A DNA stretch of 64,000 nt from assembly GCF_002237595.1 (NCBI RefSeq), contig NZ_CP022529.1, positions 1,798,001 to 1,862,000 on the forward strand, given 5' to 3'. The DNA comes from Labrenzia sp. VG12. GTDB taxonomy: Bacteria > Pseudomonadota > Alphaproteobacteria > Rhizobiales > Stappiaceae. The translations under genes were made by a program, and so were the position numbers. Positions 53,970 through 62,429 of the stretch are shown one piece after another (the stretch's first letter is position 1; each line of letters starts with the position of its first letter). The notes beneath the pieces are model-generated. The model had not been told where the DNA came from. It searched no databases and saw only the letters and a list, made by a program, of their open reading frames with translations.

Positions 53970-54833
53970 TCACTTTTGAACCGGCGGCCGTTCGGTGCTC
54001 CAGTTCTTGTAGATACGGGACCGTTTGACAGGCTGGTCGGCAACGCCCCGGGAATTCGGATCGCAGCCGGCTTCAGCGATCCGGACCTGCCCTTCAAGCT
54101 CCCGGATGGCATTGTTGACCTTCCAGACCCGGTTCTGGGTCGGTGTTTCGATTTCCAGACCGTCCAGCGCTTTCTTGTAGGCTATGATGCGATACCTGAG
54201 CGCCTGGCCGACCCATTTGATCATCACGCGGTTTTCCCAGACCCTGGCCTTGGCACCTTCATAGGTTTCTTCAGAGGTCACAGGTTGACGCTGAAGCACC
54301 CGAAGACGCTCATCATCGGCCTTCTTCACGCGCAGCGCCACCTCGCAAAAAGGCATCACCAGCCCTGCATCACCGGAGGCATCGGCGGCGATCTTGTCGT
54401 AGCGCGCGTTGGACGATCGGAATTTGTCGGATCGCAGATAGATAAGGTAAAGGTCCGGCGGCACCCGCCCCTCGGTCTCCGGCAGGACCCGCGTGCGCGA
54501 CAGTTCCACCATCGTTCCGCCGATCCAATCCTTGGTCCAGGGGGGACGGATCAAGGTCCAGCCGCGGTTGCGCATCAATTTTTCGTCATCGGTGTAATTG
54601 AATTTGGAAACCGGATCGCCGCGCAATCGCGCTGCCTCATCGCCGGCCGTCGGCATCACCTTGTCATGAATGACGGAGGGCCTGGCGCGGTCGAAGTCGC
54701 CGGTAGGGCGCACACAGGCCGAAAGACCAAGGGCCACCAGCGCGACAAAGGCAATCCGGGAGGGCACTCCCCAAACGGTTCCGCCGTCCCTTGAGGACGC
54801 GGCAGCGTTATGTTCCGCTTTGCCTTTGCCCAT
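53970..54833 (-). CDS. Hypothetical outer-membrane lipoprotein
   Basis: A 287-residue protein with a lipoprotein signal (RIAFVALVALGLSAC, lipobox LSAC, Cys at about residue 40). The mature part is mixed charged sequence with no recognised domain; notable segments are DEKLMRNRGWTLIRPPW and DLYLIYLRSDKFRSSNARYD. GGAG lies before ATG 54833. The unusually long basic n-region (about 22 residues) could mean the true start is the GTG at about 54776. It converges on the small membrane protein gene. Confidence 0.75.
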   Translation of the reverse strand: MGKGKAEHNAAASSRDGGTVWGVPSRIAFVALVALGLSACVRPTGDFDRARPSVIHDKVMPTAGDEAARLRGDPVSKFNYTDDEKLMRNRGWTLIRPPWTKDWIGGTMVELSRTRVLPETEGRVPPDLYLIYLRSDKFRSSNARYDKIAADASGDAGLVMPFCEVALRVKKADDERLRVLQRQPVTSEETYEGAKARVWENRVMIKWVGQALRYRIIAYKKALDGLEIETPTQNRVWKVNNAIRELEGQVRIAEAGCDPNSRGVADQPVKRSRIYKNWSTERPPVQK

Positions 54834-54895
54834 CGGGCATGTCTCCAGACCGCTGCGTTGAATCTCTGCACATGCGGCTGGAGAGGCTTGGACCG

Positions 54896-55105
54896 TCAGT
54901 CCTTGTCGGAACCAGCTGGTCCGGCCGCCTTACCGATGGTCGTGATTCGTGCGGCAAGATCAAGGTCGTGACGCTCGTAGCGTATACCTGGGAAGAGGAT
55001 AACTTCCCCAAAGCTGTCCCGGCTGGTCGAGCGGCGTTGATTTGAGCGCTGGCCCACACGCGCAGTGGGCCGTTGTGCGGATGAAAAGTCCAACAAGGTG
55101 CCCAT
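54896..55105 (-). CDS. Small conserved-looking hypothetical protein
   Basis: A 69-residue protein with no recognised domain, rich in Arg and Ser at the N-terminus and ending with GEVILFPGIRYERHDLDLAA, which looks like a folded beta-strand segment. It is supported mainly by a near-perfect ribosome site (AAGGAGGAGACG directly before the ATG on the minus strand). It precedes the lipoprotein gene by 62 bp. The rest of 55106-55299 appears to be promoter DNA for this gene and the divergent DUF2336 gene. Confidence 0.6.
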   Translation of the reverse strand: MGTLLDFSSAQRPTARVGQRSNQRRSTSRDSFGEVILFPGIRYERHDLDLAARITTIGKAAGPAGSDKD

Positions 55106-55299
55106 CGTCTCCTCCTTCGGTTCCGATCTCCCCTGGACGGCGTATTACCGACGGGGAACGGTCAAACGGGCGACGCATTACTTCCTGCTTCTCCATTAAG
55201 AAGTCGTCAGGGTTAACAGCATGCTAACGCTTTTGCTTCAATTTGAAGGGTGTCAGTCCAACCGGTGGTCCGGTCTTTTGTTTTTTGTAGACGGGTCTT

Positions 55300-56457
55300 A
55301 TGCGCCAACGCCAACGTTTCAACTCGCCTGTGCCAATTTTCTCGTCCCAACGCAAACACACCCAAGCCAGCGGCTCCGACCGCGGTGTGTTGCTGGCCGC
55401 AAGCGAGCTATTTGCCGGCCGATCACGGCATGATGTTGATGAAAAAGAGATTTTTCTGGAACTTGCCCGCAATCTCCTGCCGTCGACCTCCCTGCCCGAC
55501 CGACGCAGAATTGCCACGTTGCTCGCCGGGCATCCGGAAATGCCGGACGATCTGCTCGAACTTCTGGCAGGCGACGACGACGACCTGACCGCCTATCCAG
55601 CGCTTCGTTACAGTCCCCGGCTTTCTGTGGATCTCCTCTTGCGCACCGCCCGAACGGGTCCGGACAGCTTGCGGAAGGCGATCGCCAACCGCCCGTCACT
55701 ACGCGAATCGGTGATCTCTGCACTGTGTGAACATGCCGGCGCGGCCGTGATCCGCATCCTTCTGGACCGCGATGACATCATCCTCACGCAAGCGCATCAG
55801 GCGAAATTGAGTTGCCGTAGTGACATCGTTGCTACTCTTGGTTTAGAATTGGCTGGTCAGGACGCGCTAAACCCGGATGGACTCATGGGACAATTCCTGC
55901 ATTTGCCGGCTCCGTTGAAAGCCAAGGCCATCGCCGCCGCCGAGATGACCAGCCTTGTCAAACAGGCTCAGGCGCCTGCAACGACGCCAGCAGCAGCTGC
56001 CAATAGCGGCCGCCTGAAACTTCAGGACGCCCTGCTTCAGGAAGCGCTTCAGCAAAACCGCAGCCGCTTTGCCGACCTGCTTGGCCAGGGTCTTGGTCTG
56101 CCACGCTCAACCTGCGACCTGTTGATCAAGCAGGATCAGGCAGAAGGCCTGACAGTGGCGCTGAAAGCGCTTGGTTTCTCGGCCGGTCAGTTGACGACCG
56201 TGCTGATACGCCTGGCCGGAGATGATCTTTCCCTGGAACGCCTGCGTAGCCTGCTGCGCCTCTACAGAACACTGAGCGCCGGCGCAGCCGAAGTCCTGGT
56301 TGGCCAGTGGATCCTGCATGATCAAGGAGCCCAGTCCGCCGAGACGTCTGCACCCGACCACACCCCGCAGTATCAGGAAAACGGGCGGCGCGAGACCCGG
56401 GCAAAGGGCAAGCCACTCTTTCGCGTCACCAAGGCCGTCAGGAAGTCCGGTACCTGA
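55300..56457 (+). CDS. DUF2336-domain protein
   Basis: A 385-residue soluble protein of helical repeat character matching the alphaproteobacterial DUF2336 family: RRRIATLLAGHPEMPDDLLE, IANRPSLRESVISALCEHAG, LLGQGLGLPRSTCDLLIKQD. Such proteins are HEAT-like and often linked with regulatory or chemotaxis genes, but no role is established. The start at ATG 55300 lacks a strong ribosome site. The C-terminal 50 residues are polar and probably disordered. Confidence 0.78.
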   Translation: MRQRQRFNSPVPIFSSQRKHTQASGSDRGVLLAASELFAGRSRHDVDEKEIFLELARNLLPSTSLPDRRRIATLLAGHPEMPDDLLELLAGDDDDLTAYPALRYSPRLSVDLLLRTARTGPDSLRKAIANRPSLRESVISALCEHAGAAVIRILLDRDDIILTQAHQAKLSCRSDIVATLGLELAGQDALNPDGLMGQFLHLPAPLKAKAIAAAEMTSLVKQAQAPATTPAAAANSGRLKLQDALLQEALQQNRSRFADLLGQGLGLPRSTCDLLIKQDQAEGLTVALKALGFSAGQLTTVLIRLAGDDLSLERLRSLLRLYRTLSAGAAEVLVGQWILHDQGAQSAETSAPDHTPQYQENGRRETRAKGKPLFRVTKAVRKSGT

Positions 56458-56524
56458 GCAAAACGCCTGTCCTTAAGACTCACGCTTCAGAAGTCTTCAA
56501 GGCAAGCCGCATCGGCGGCAGGCT

Positions 56525-56899
56525 CTAGAACCGGAAGACGCCCGCTCCCGGATCGGGGGTATCCTCCTGCACCAGGGGTAGGTCAACCTGCCCTTCCCGC
56601 GCCTCGATGTCGACCAGCCAGTAATCCGGATCCATTCGAGCCTCGCTGGCCAGACGACGATCGATGGCTTCCCTGTCAGTTCGCTCAAACAGTTGTTCGA
56701 ACAGGCGCCCCTGGGGCAATTCGCTGAACATGGATTGTGGTGCAGGGCCGTAAAAGTCGAAAGTTCCATCAAGCCGGTCGACACAGACAAAGACAGCGCC
56801 TGCTTCCGGCGCGCCCTTCTTGCTTACAGCGGCAAACCCGCCTTCGCCGAAGATGCGCCGGACCAGCGCGCTGACAAAAAACTCGGACGTGACCCGCAT
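56525..56899 (-). CDS. DUF1491-family protein
   Basis: A 124-residue protein of the DUF1491 family restricted largely to alphaproteobacteria: MRVTSEFFVSALVRRIFGEG, FAAVSKKGAPEAGAVFVCVD, RMDPDYWLVDIEAREGQVDL. Start 56899 matches the family's usual N-terminus and has GGGA upstream; an ATG at 56935 is less likely. Function unknown. It lies 110 bp downstream of the peptidoglycan-binding gene on the same strand. Confidence 0.85.
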   Translation of the reverse strand: MRVTSEFFVSALVRRIFGEGGFAAVSKKGAPEAGAVFVCVDRLDGTFDFYGPAPQSMFSELPQGRLFEQLFERTDREAIDRRLASEARMDPDYWLVDIEAREGQVDLPLVQEDTPDPGAGVFRF

Positions 56900-57008
56900 A
56901 GCTGTTCCCAACACCCACATTTGGCGGAGAGGCAATGGCTTGCCTCCTTACCAACGATGATTTCCGGCAGGTTTAGGTCAGATACGGTTCCCGGGCAACT
57001 GCCCGGCC

Positions 57009-57773
57009 TCATCCGGAGAGTTTGCGCCCGCTGACCATTTCAAGTCGCTCAATGACCTTCGGGCCAGGCTCTCCGGTCATGGGCAGCCCCCGGTCGAATT
57101 CGAACCGCCGGATCGCAGCTGTGGTGTTCGCCCCCATCAGGCCATCCGCCTTGAGCGGCCCATAGCCCAGCTCGGACAGGGCTTTCTGTATTTTCATGAG
57201 TTTGGGATCAGAATCGACGGGCGAGGCTCCCACGTCGCCAACGGGCTGAGGCGGCGGGGCAATACTGCCAGGCTTGGCGCGCGGGATCGGCACCAGTCCC
57301 TCCGCCGGAGCATCACCATGCATGAGCACCAGAGCCAGCAGGGCTTCGCTGGCATCGCCTGTTTCCACCTGGCCGGCCCGGCGCTCAAAGGACCGGATCG
57401 CCCGTTCCGTTGCCGGACCGTTCAGCCCGTCGAGCGGTCCCTCATACAATCCGATTTTCCTGAGGGAAATCTGCAGGTCGAGCACCAGCGTCGAGATTTC
57501 CTGGATTTTCAGTCCCGGACTTCTGCCGTCCGGCTCGGGCATCTGGAAAGCCTCAGGTCGATCCCGTGTCGCAAACAGCGGCGCCGGATGGCGGCCAGGC
57601 TGGAGACCGATTGCGTTGGCGATAATCAGGCAGGCCGTCAGTCCCATGACAACGGTGCCACCGGCGGCAACGGGATTGTCGAGCGCCACATGTCCAGCCC
57701 TGGACATCAGGGTTTCAGGGGGCTGGGCCGCCTGAGCTTTTGTCGATTTCGTGGTCTTGCGCGTTTTCGCCAT
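57009..57773 (-). CDS. Membrane-anchored protein with two peptidoglycan-binding domains
   Basis: A 254-residue protein. A basic N-terminus (MAKTRKTTKSTKAQ) and one membrane segment (about residues 38-58, GGTVVMGLTACLIIANAIGL) precede two PG_binding_1 domains (about 95-145 with LYEGPLDGLNGPATERAIRS, and about 195-250 with GYGPLKADGLMGANTTAAIR). It probably tethers the membrane to the cell wall. It begins 10 bp after the degenerate kinase gene, so the two are cotranscribed. Confidence 0.85.
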   Translation of the reverse strand: MAKTRKTTKSTKAQAAQPPETLMSRAGHVALDNPVAAGGTVVMGLTACLIIANAIGLQPGRHPAPLFATRDRPEAFQMPEPDGRSPGLKIQEISTLVLDLQISLRKIGLYEGPLDGLNGPATERAIRSFERRAGQVETGDASEALLALVLMHGDAPAEGLVPIPRAKPGSIAPPPQPVGDVGASPVDSDPKLMKIQKALSELGYGPLKADGLMGANTTAAIRRFEFDRGLPMTGEPGPKVIERLEMVSGRKLSG

Positions 57774-57782
57774 GCCGCCCAC

Positions 57783-59480
57783 CTATGCCGTCCTGGCCAG
57801 GATAACGCCCCCGTCGGACGCAGCGGACCGCGGAAGGAAAAGGATCACCTGATTGTCCTTTTCCGCTTCTTCTGGAACGCACAAGCGGGCACCGGCACGG
57901 TCCAGCAATTCTTTCGCCCGGTCGATCACCGACTTTGAATGCGCCACGCGCCAGGTCTGTGCAGACCGCCGCCCGGAGACCGCCACAACACAGGAAACGT
58001 CCGTGTCGGTCATCTCTGCGGAAATCAACAGAACCGCCCCGTCGCCGCAGGTCTCGATCATGTCCGCCAACAGGCAGTTCAGTGCCTGCCGCACGCCTTT
58101 CGGATCGACCGTGACCAATGGCAGATTGTCGTCTACGGAAAAATCCAGATGAATGCCGCGCCGTGCAGCGACGGGGGTCAGAAGGTCCCGGCACTGTTCC
58201 AGGCTGGCCGACAGTTCACACGCGGCATGAAGAGGCTCGTTCGGAGCTGACTCCAGGACTTTTTCTGCTTCGTCCTGCTCAATCGGTGTGGGGGCCGGCG
58301 CAGACAGCCGCGACATCGCCGCGGGCGCAGCGCCATCCATCATCTCGGCCGCATCTTCACTATCCGCACTCGAGCGACCGGAAGGAACATCAGCCGGCTC
58401 TGAAGTCAATGCAGACTGCCTGGCGTCGGAAAGCGTCAGCAACAGAACCTGGTGCGCATCGGTTTGCACTGCGGACTGCAAAGGCAATTGCAGTACGAGT
58501 GACAGGCAGCGGTAGTCAGCCAGCCCAATCTCACCGGGGCGCGTCGCGCCAACCCGAAACCGAACGTCGAGACGCTGCGCCTTGCCACTGTGGCGCGCTT
58601 CCGACAGGCGGGTCAGATAAAGCGGCCGGTCCGCGACATGCAGGCGCGGGAACAGCCAGTCTTCTCCGTCTGCGAGCGGCAGCGGCCCAACCAGTGTCGA
58701 AACCGAACCGCCCAGAAGACGAAGCGTACCGTCGGCTGCAACCTCGCACACGACATCCCTGGTGCCTTGTGCGATCAGTTCCCGATCGCACTGCGTCCTT
58801 TGCACCACCTTCTGCGCCAACATCCTGTCAAGCGTCAGACGAAGGGAAAGCACGCCCGCATAGAGCAAAGCGCCGAGCGTGGCGTAAAGCGCCATTCCGG
58901 TGGCAGGAACCACGATCTGATAGTCCGGCATGGGCAGGAAGGCAATTGCAGCCAGGAGCGCACCACAAAGCGCGCCCACCGCGAAGGGTACCTTTCGGTC
59001 GGTCGCAAAGGCAGTTTCCATCAGCGGCATCAAGAGCCATATCAACGCAAAGGAACTCATCCCGCCGGTCAAGACACACATGGCAGCGATGAAACACGCA
59101 AACAGGGTGGATGACAGGGTAATGGCCCTGTTGAGCGCTCCCGATCTGGACAGGTAAAGAGCCAGCGGCCATTGGCCGAGCATCCAGGCCAGAACAAGCA
59201 GCACGGCGGCATGAGGCGGGCCGGCCAGCGCAAGGTGGAGCGGCAGCACAAACAGCGCCGCCCCGCCACTCACGAAACTGCTGATCATGAAGGAACGGTG
59301 CAGCGGAGCCAGAAAAGGATCGGAAGCGGCAGCAGGATGAATCATTCCGTCAACGCGGCTCACCCATTGCCCAAGTGTATTTCGCATCAATTTCAGAAGG
59401 TTACGCACTCTACTCAACTCTACCGCAACACCGCGCAGGATTGCTCTTACCCTGGATAGAGGCATTGTCGTCTGGAGCAC
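57783..59480 (-). CDS. Six-helix membrane sensor with degenerate histidine-kinase C-terminus
   Basis: A 565-residue protein starting at GTG 59480 or, five codons later, ATG 59465. About six membrane segments (residues 65-215) are followed by a PAS-like region (about 235-350). A low-complexity linker leads to a domain resembling a kinase ATPase (about 435-555; DFSVDDNLPLVTVDPKGVRQ, then NCLLADMI). No phospho-acceptor H-box is visible, the N-box lacks its usual second Asn, and no glycine-rich G boxes follow. I call it a pseudokinase-type sensor rather than an active kinase. No response regulator adjoins it. Confidence 0.7.
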   Translation of the reverse strand: MLQTTMPLSRVRAILRGVAVELSRVRNLLKLMRNTLGQWVSRVDGMIHPAAASDPFLAPLHRSFMISSFVSGGAALFVLPLHLALAGPPHAAVLLVLAWMLGQWPLALYLSRSGALNRAITLSSTLFACFIAAMCVLTGGMSSFALIWLLMPLMETAFATDRKVPFAVGALCGALLAAIAFLPMPDYQIVVPATGMALYATLGALLYAGVLSLRLTLDRMLAQKVVQRTQCDRELIAQGTRDVVCEVAADGTLRLLGGSVSTLVGPLPLADGEDWLFPRLHVADRPLYLTRLSEARHSGKAQRLDVRFRVGATRPGEIGLADYRCLSLVLQLPLQSAVQTDAHQVLLLTLSDARQSALTSEPADVPSGRSSADSEDAAEMMDGAAPAAMSRLSAPAPTPIEQDEAEKVLESAPNEPLHAACELSASLEQCRDLLTPVAARRGIHLDFSVDDNLPLVTVDPKGVRQALNCLLADMIETCGDGAVLLISAEMTDTDVSCVVAVSGRRSAQTWRVAHSKSVIDRAKELLDRAGARLCVPEEAEKDNQVILFLPRSAASDGGVILARTA

Positions 59481-59733
59481 TTAAGGAACGATAAAGGATG
59501 AATTCGGTTTGCCGATTTTTTCCAAAAAAGGGCGCGGTTTCAGAGACTTGGTGCAAGATCATTCAAATTTGAATCAATTTGTCAGAAAACTCGACTTAAA
59601 TACCTGTTTTATTTTACGAAAATTGGACCTTCCCGCTCAACCGGGCATTCTCATGTCGCTGTTATGGTGCCCTCATAACAAGCGCGCCAGTGGCACAAAG
59701 GCGTGCAAAGCAGAACAGACTATGGGTAGCGAC

Positions 59734-60180
59734 ATGTTCTTTCTCTTGAGGACGGCCTTCTGGCTCACCTTGGTTCTGGCCCTGATTCCCCTCGGGTCCG
59801 GGAAGGAAAGCACCACGGTGGAAAAAGTTGATCCGGTTTCTGCCTTCCTGGCAGCACAGGCGACGGTGTCCGACATCGGTGGTTTCTGCGGGCGAAATCC
59901 GCAAGCCTGCGAAACGGGCGGCAATGCCCTCACCGCAATCGGCAGCCGGGCGCGCGACGGTGCGCGCATCGTTTATGAATATCTCGACACACAGATGGCC
60001 GACCAATCAGAGACCGACGCTCTGCTCACGGGCTCGACCACCCCTGTGACCGAACTTGCTGCCGAAGAAACCCGGACGGGCACTCCTGTCTGGCAACCTG
60101 ACTTGAACAACGTCTCCGCGCTGGAGACAGAATTTGGGCCGGTGCCACGGCCCAAACCCCGCTCAGGCCTGAAGACCTGA
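59734..60180 (+). CDS. DUF5330-family membrane-anchored protein
   Basis: A 148-residue protein with one N-terminal membrane segment (FFLLRTAFWLTLVLALIPLG) and the DUF5330 pattern AAQATVSDIGGFCGRNPQAC, then GARIVYEYLD. The start at 59734 gives the family's usual N-terminus; ATG 59722 is also possible, and the frame opens at 59509 through non-coding-looking AT-rich DNA (59481-59733), where only promoter sequence is expected. Function unknown. Its last codons overlap a hairpin (60159-60184). Confidence 0.78.
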   Translation: MFFLLRTAFWLTLVLALIPLGSGKESTTVEKVDPVSAFLAAQATVSDIGGFCGRNPQACETGGNALTAIGSRARDGARIVYEYLDTQMADQSETDALLTGSTTPVTELAAEETRTGTPVWQPDLNNVSALETEFGPVPRPKPRSGLKT

Positions 60181-60197
60181 GCGGTCTGGCTGTTGAC

Positions 60198-60347
60198 GAC
60201 CCTATGACCTCCTGGGTCTGAGACGGCCGATTGCGCCCCCGCTGGAGCGGTGCCGCAAGGCGGCATCGCAAAGACGGCTTCACTTCAGCGGTTTGTTCCG
60301 CTGCGCCGCAGATGGAAAGCTGCCCATTCCATCTGCGGCGTATTTTT
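60198..60347 (+). ncRNA. Candidate structured small RNA ending in a strong terminator
   Basis: The 303-bp gap before sufE holds successive hairpins: GACCC/GGGTC (60198-60218), GCCGC-AAG-GCGGC (60252-60264), CAGCGG-TTTGTT-CCGCTG (60286-60303) and a 14-bp perfect stem (60304-60340) followed by TATTTTTA. The last two abut with no gap. The final one is a clear Rho-independent terminator. Whether the rest is an independent sRNA or the processed 3' end of the DUF5330 mRNA cannot be decided from sequence. Confidence 0.4.
60304..60347 (+). terminator. Strong Rho-independent terminator before sufE
   Basis: A perfect 14-bp stem CGCCGCAGATGGAA / TTCCATCTGCGGCG, 9-nt loop, then TATTTTT. It lies 123 bp after the DUF5330 gene and 137 bp before sufE, so sufE needs its own promoter. 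Confidence 0.88.
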
Positions 60348-60483
60348 ATGTCTTGCTGCCGGCCAAGCCGCCATCTCATCGCCTGATGCCCCGGGCTGCG
60401 GAGAAGATCCGGCCACTTACCCATTTGCAGATCGGCATGTGCGAGCTATATGAAGGCGCAAACGACCTTCAAAGACCGGTGCC

Positions 60484-60915
60484 ATGACGACCAGCCTAGA
60501 CGAAATCCTTGAGACCTTTGACTTTCTCGACGACTGGGAAGACCGGTACAAATATCTGATCGACCTCGGCAAGGAATTGCCCCCGCTCGACGGCAGCGAG
60601 AAAACCGATGCCAACAAGGTTCGCGGCTGCGTGTCGCAGGTCTGGCTGATTACCAGCGTCGACAAGACGGCAGATGGCGGCCCGGTGCTGACCTTCAAAG
60701 GCGATAGTGACGCGTTGATCGTTCAGGGGCTTGTCGCGATCGTGACCACACTTTTCAGCGGCAAACCGGCTCGGGAAATCCTTGAAACCGACGTCGAGGG
60801 CATCTTCGGCAAGCTCGGACTGCAGGAACACCTGACCCCGCAACGCTCCAACGGACTGCGCTCCATGGTCGGTCGCATCCGGTCCGACGCCCAAGAGGCC
60901 CTCGAAGCTGCCTGA
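60484..60915 (+). CDS. sufE: SufE sulfur-acceptor protein
   Basis: A 143-residue SufE protein that accepts persulfide sulfur from cysteine desulfurase SufS for Fe-S cluster assembly. The acceptor Cys49 lies in NKVRGCVSQVWL, the family's diagnostic segment, and the C-terminal RSNGLRSMVGRI is typical. The suf operon itself is not in the window, which is common for sufE in alphaproteobacteria. Confidence 0.95.
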   Translation: MTTSLDEILETFDFLDDWEDRYKYLIDLGKELPPLDGSEKTDANKVRGCVSQVWLITSVDKTADGGPVLTFKGDSDALIVQGLVAIVTTLFSGKPAREILETDVEGIFGKLGLQEHLTPQRSNGLRSMVGRIRSDAQEALEAA

Positions 60916-60942
60916 ATCAGGCGCATTCCAACGAGACAAAAA

Positions 60943-60967
60943 AAGAGCTGCCCGGCAGGCAGCTCTT
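60943..60967 (-). terminator. Terminator of mucR, shared with sufE
   Basis: A 10-bp perfect stem AAGAGCTGCC / GGCAGCTCTT with a 5-nt loop. On the minus strand it runs into a seven-T tract, a strong terminator for mucR; on the plus strand it follows sufE with a weaker TT-GACGTTTT tail. Confidence 0.88.
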
Positions 60968-60996
60968 GACGTTTTGCTCTGGGGCAGAAGCGATCC

Positions 60997-61413
60997 TTAC
61001 TTGGACCGCTTGCGCTGCTGGCCGAGGCCCATTTTCTTGGCAAGTTCGGAGCGCGCTGCTGCATAGTTCGGAGCAACCATCGGATAGTCTGCACCAAGGT
61101 CCCACTTTTCGCGGTACTCTTCCGGGGTCATGTTGTAGTGGGTGCGCAGGTGACGCTTCAGCGACTTGAACTTCTTGCCGTCTTCGAGGCAGATGATGTA
61201 GTCCGGCATGACCGACTTCTTGACCGGGACTGCAGGCTTCAGCGGCTCCGGCTCCGGTTCGCTGGAGGCATTGGCTGTCTTCTGAAGAGCGCCATATACC
61301 TCGTTGATCAGGCCTGGCAGGTCTGTTGACGCAACAGTGTTGTTGCTCACATAGGCGGACACGATGTCTGCCGTAAGATCAATCAGATTTGTATCCACCG
61401 GACTGTCAGTCAT
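60997..61413 (-). CDS. mucR: Ros/MucR-family zinc-finger regulator
   Basis: A 138-residue DNA-binding protein. The N-terminal half is helical and probably oligomerising; the Ros-type finger is at about residues 73-125: IICLEDGKKFKSLKRHLRTH, then YNMTPEEYREKWDLGADYPM. In Ros the finger uses CxxC; here the second Cys is Asp (Cys75, Asp78), a substitution known among MucR homologues. Members repress or silence many genes (exopolysaccharide, motility, cell cycle) by binding AT-rich sites. The AT-rich DNA upstream of its own gene fits autoregulation. Confidence 0.93.
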   Translation of the reverse strand: MTDSPVDTNLIDLTADIVSAYVSNNTVASTDLPGLINEVYGALQKTANASSEPEPEPLKPAVPVKKSVMPDYIICLEDGKKFKSLKRHLRTHYNMTPEEYREKWDLGADYPMVAPNYAAARSELAKKMGLGQQRKRSK

Positions 61414-61731
61414 TTTTCACCCGTTCTCTACTGATTTCAAAATTTGATACGCTGTTTACCTGCAAAAGGATTGTTCCGAAAGCACTTTTGAGAAATCTGT
61501 TACTTGCGGATCTGGAAATCGAAAACGATTCTACTTTGCAGGAAATCGTCACAGCCTTATATCGCTGTCCCCCAGAAACGACAACCCCGGAATTCAAATA
61601 AAAGTCGCTTCGTCTCAATAAAAATCAAATTCTATAAATATTGACCGGATCTTGTGCACCTAGTTAGACAATGGATGGATAGTATTGTCTCGAAAGCAGA
61701 CTAAACACGTCGGCGCAGCAAACTTCCGGCC
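61414..61731. promoter_or_regulatory. AT-rich intergenic region upstream of mucR
   Basis: These 318 bp are markedly AT-rich and hold no gene I can support; a 70-codon open frame (61389-61601, plus strand) has no ribosome site. MucR proteins favour AT-rich DNA with T-A steps, so self-binding here is plausible. No terminator is evident for mnhG's convergent side. Confidence 0.4.
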
Positions 61732-62076
61732 TCAGCCCTTGGGCCTCATTGTTTCAGCCAGAGCGTCTTCCTTGGTATCGGCGCAGGGACGGTACCCGGC
61801 CGAATAGGCAGCTTTTGCCAACAAATGGGCCGAAATTGGGGCGGTCAGAAGAAAGAAGACCACACCTGCGATCGCCCGCGTGACAACGCCGAGGTCACCT
61901 GCGTGAACTGCAAGCGCCAGAAGCATCACACCTGACCCCAGCGTGCCGGCCTTGGAGGCCGCATGGGTTCTCATATAGACGTCCTTCAGGCGCACGAGAC
62001 CAATAGACGCCACCAGGGCAAAACCGGCACCGATCACAAGCATGACGCCGGTGACGATTTCAACAAGCGCCGTCAT
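61732..62076 (-). CDS. mnhG: Mrp/Pha cation-proton antiporter subunit G
   Basis: A 114-residue protein with three membrane segments and the MnhG pattern: GFALVASIGLVRLKDVYMRT followed by HAASKAGTLGSGVMLLA, and SAHLLAKAAYSAG. It is the last gene of the visible mnhD-E-F-G set, overlapping mnhF by 4 nt. The complex exchanges cytoplasmic Na+ or K+ for protons and supports pH and salt tolerance. Confidence 0.93.
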   Translation of the reverse strand: MTALVEIVTGVMLVIGAGFALVASIGLVRLKDVYMRTHAASKAGTLGSGVMLLALAVHAGDLGVVTRAIAGVVFFLLTAPISAHLLAKAAYSAGYRPCADTKEDALAETMRPKG

Positions 62077-62429
62077 TTTCCGGCCTCCCTGCGTCTGATG
62101 CTCTCTTCGACTTCTTCCATGATCGTCTGGTCCCCGGCCGATCCGCGGTTGAGGATGAACCGCGCGAAGGCAACGGTCGCCAGGAACCCGACCAGGCCGA
62201 GCGTGATCGCAATATCGATATAGAGATAAAAACCGGTCGAGACACCGATCGCGGCAATGAAGCCGATCCCGGTTGCCACCAGCATGTCGAGCGCCACCAC
62301 ACGGTCCGGCAGGGTTGGCCCCTTGAGCGTCCGGTAGACGATCACCAGAAACGACACAGTGAGCAGGCCCAGGGCAATATGAACGCAGACATGCAGGAAC
62401 TGCGAGGCAAAACTGTCAATGGGTGTCAT
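62073..62429 (-). CDS. mnhF: Mrp/Pha cation-proton antiporter subunit F
   Basis: A 118-residue protein with three membrane segments: VHIALGLLTVSFLVIVYRTL, PDRVVALDMLVATGIGFIAA (the conserved DRVVALD signature) and IDIAITLGLVGFLATVAFAR. The C-terminal tail is charged. Start and stop codons overlap those of its neighbours by 4 nt each. Confidence 0.93.
   Translation of the reverse strand: MTPIDSFASQFLHVCVHIALGLLTVSFLVIVYRTLKGPTLPDRVVALDMLVATGIGFIAAIGVSTGFYLYIDIAITLGLVGFLATVAFARFILNRGSAGDQTIMEEVEESIRRREAGK

Noticed and set aside
61389..61601. 70-codon plus-strand frame upstream of mucR
   Set aside because: No ribosome site, overlaps the mucR start, and lies in AT-rich DNA expected to be regulatory.
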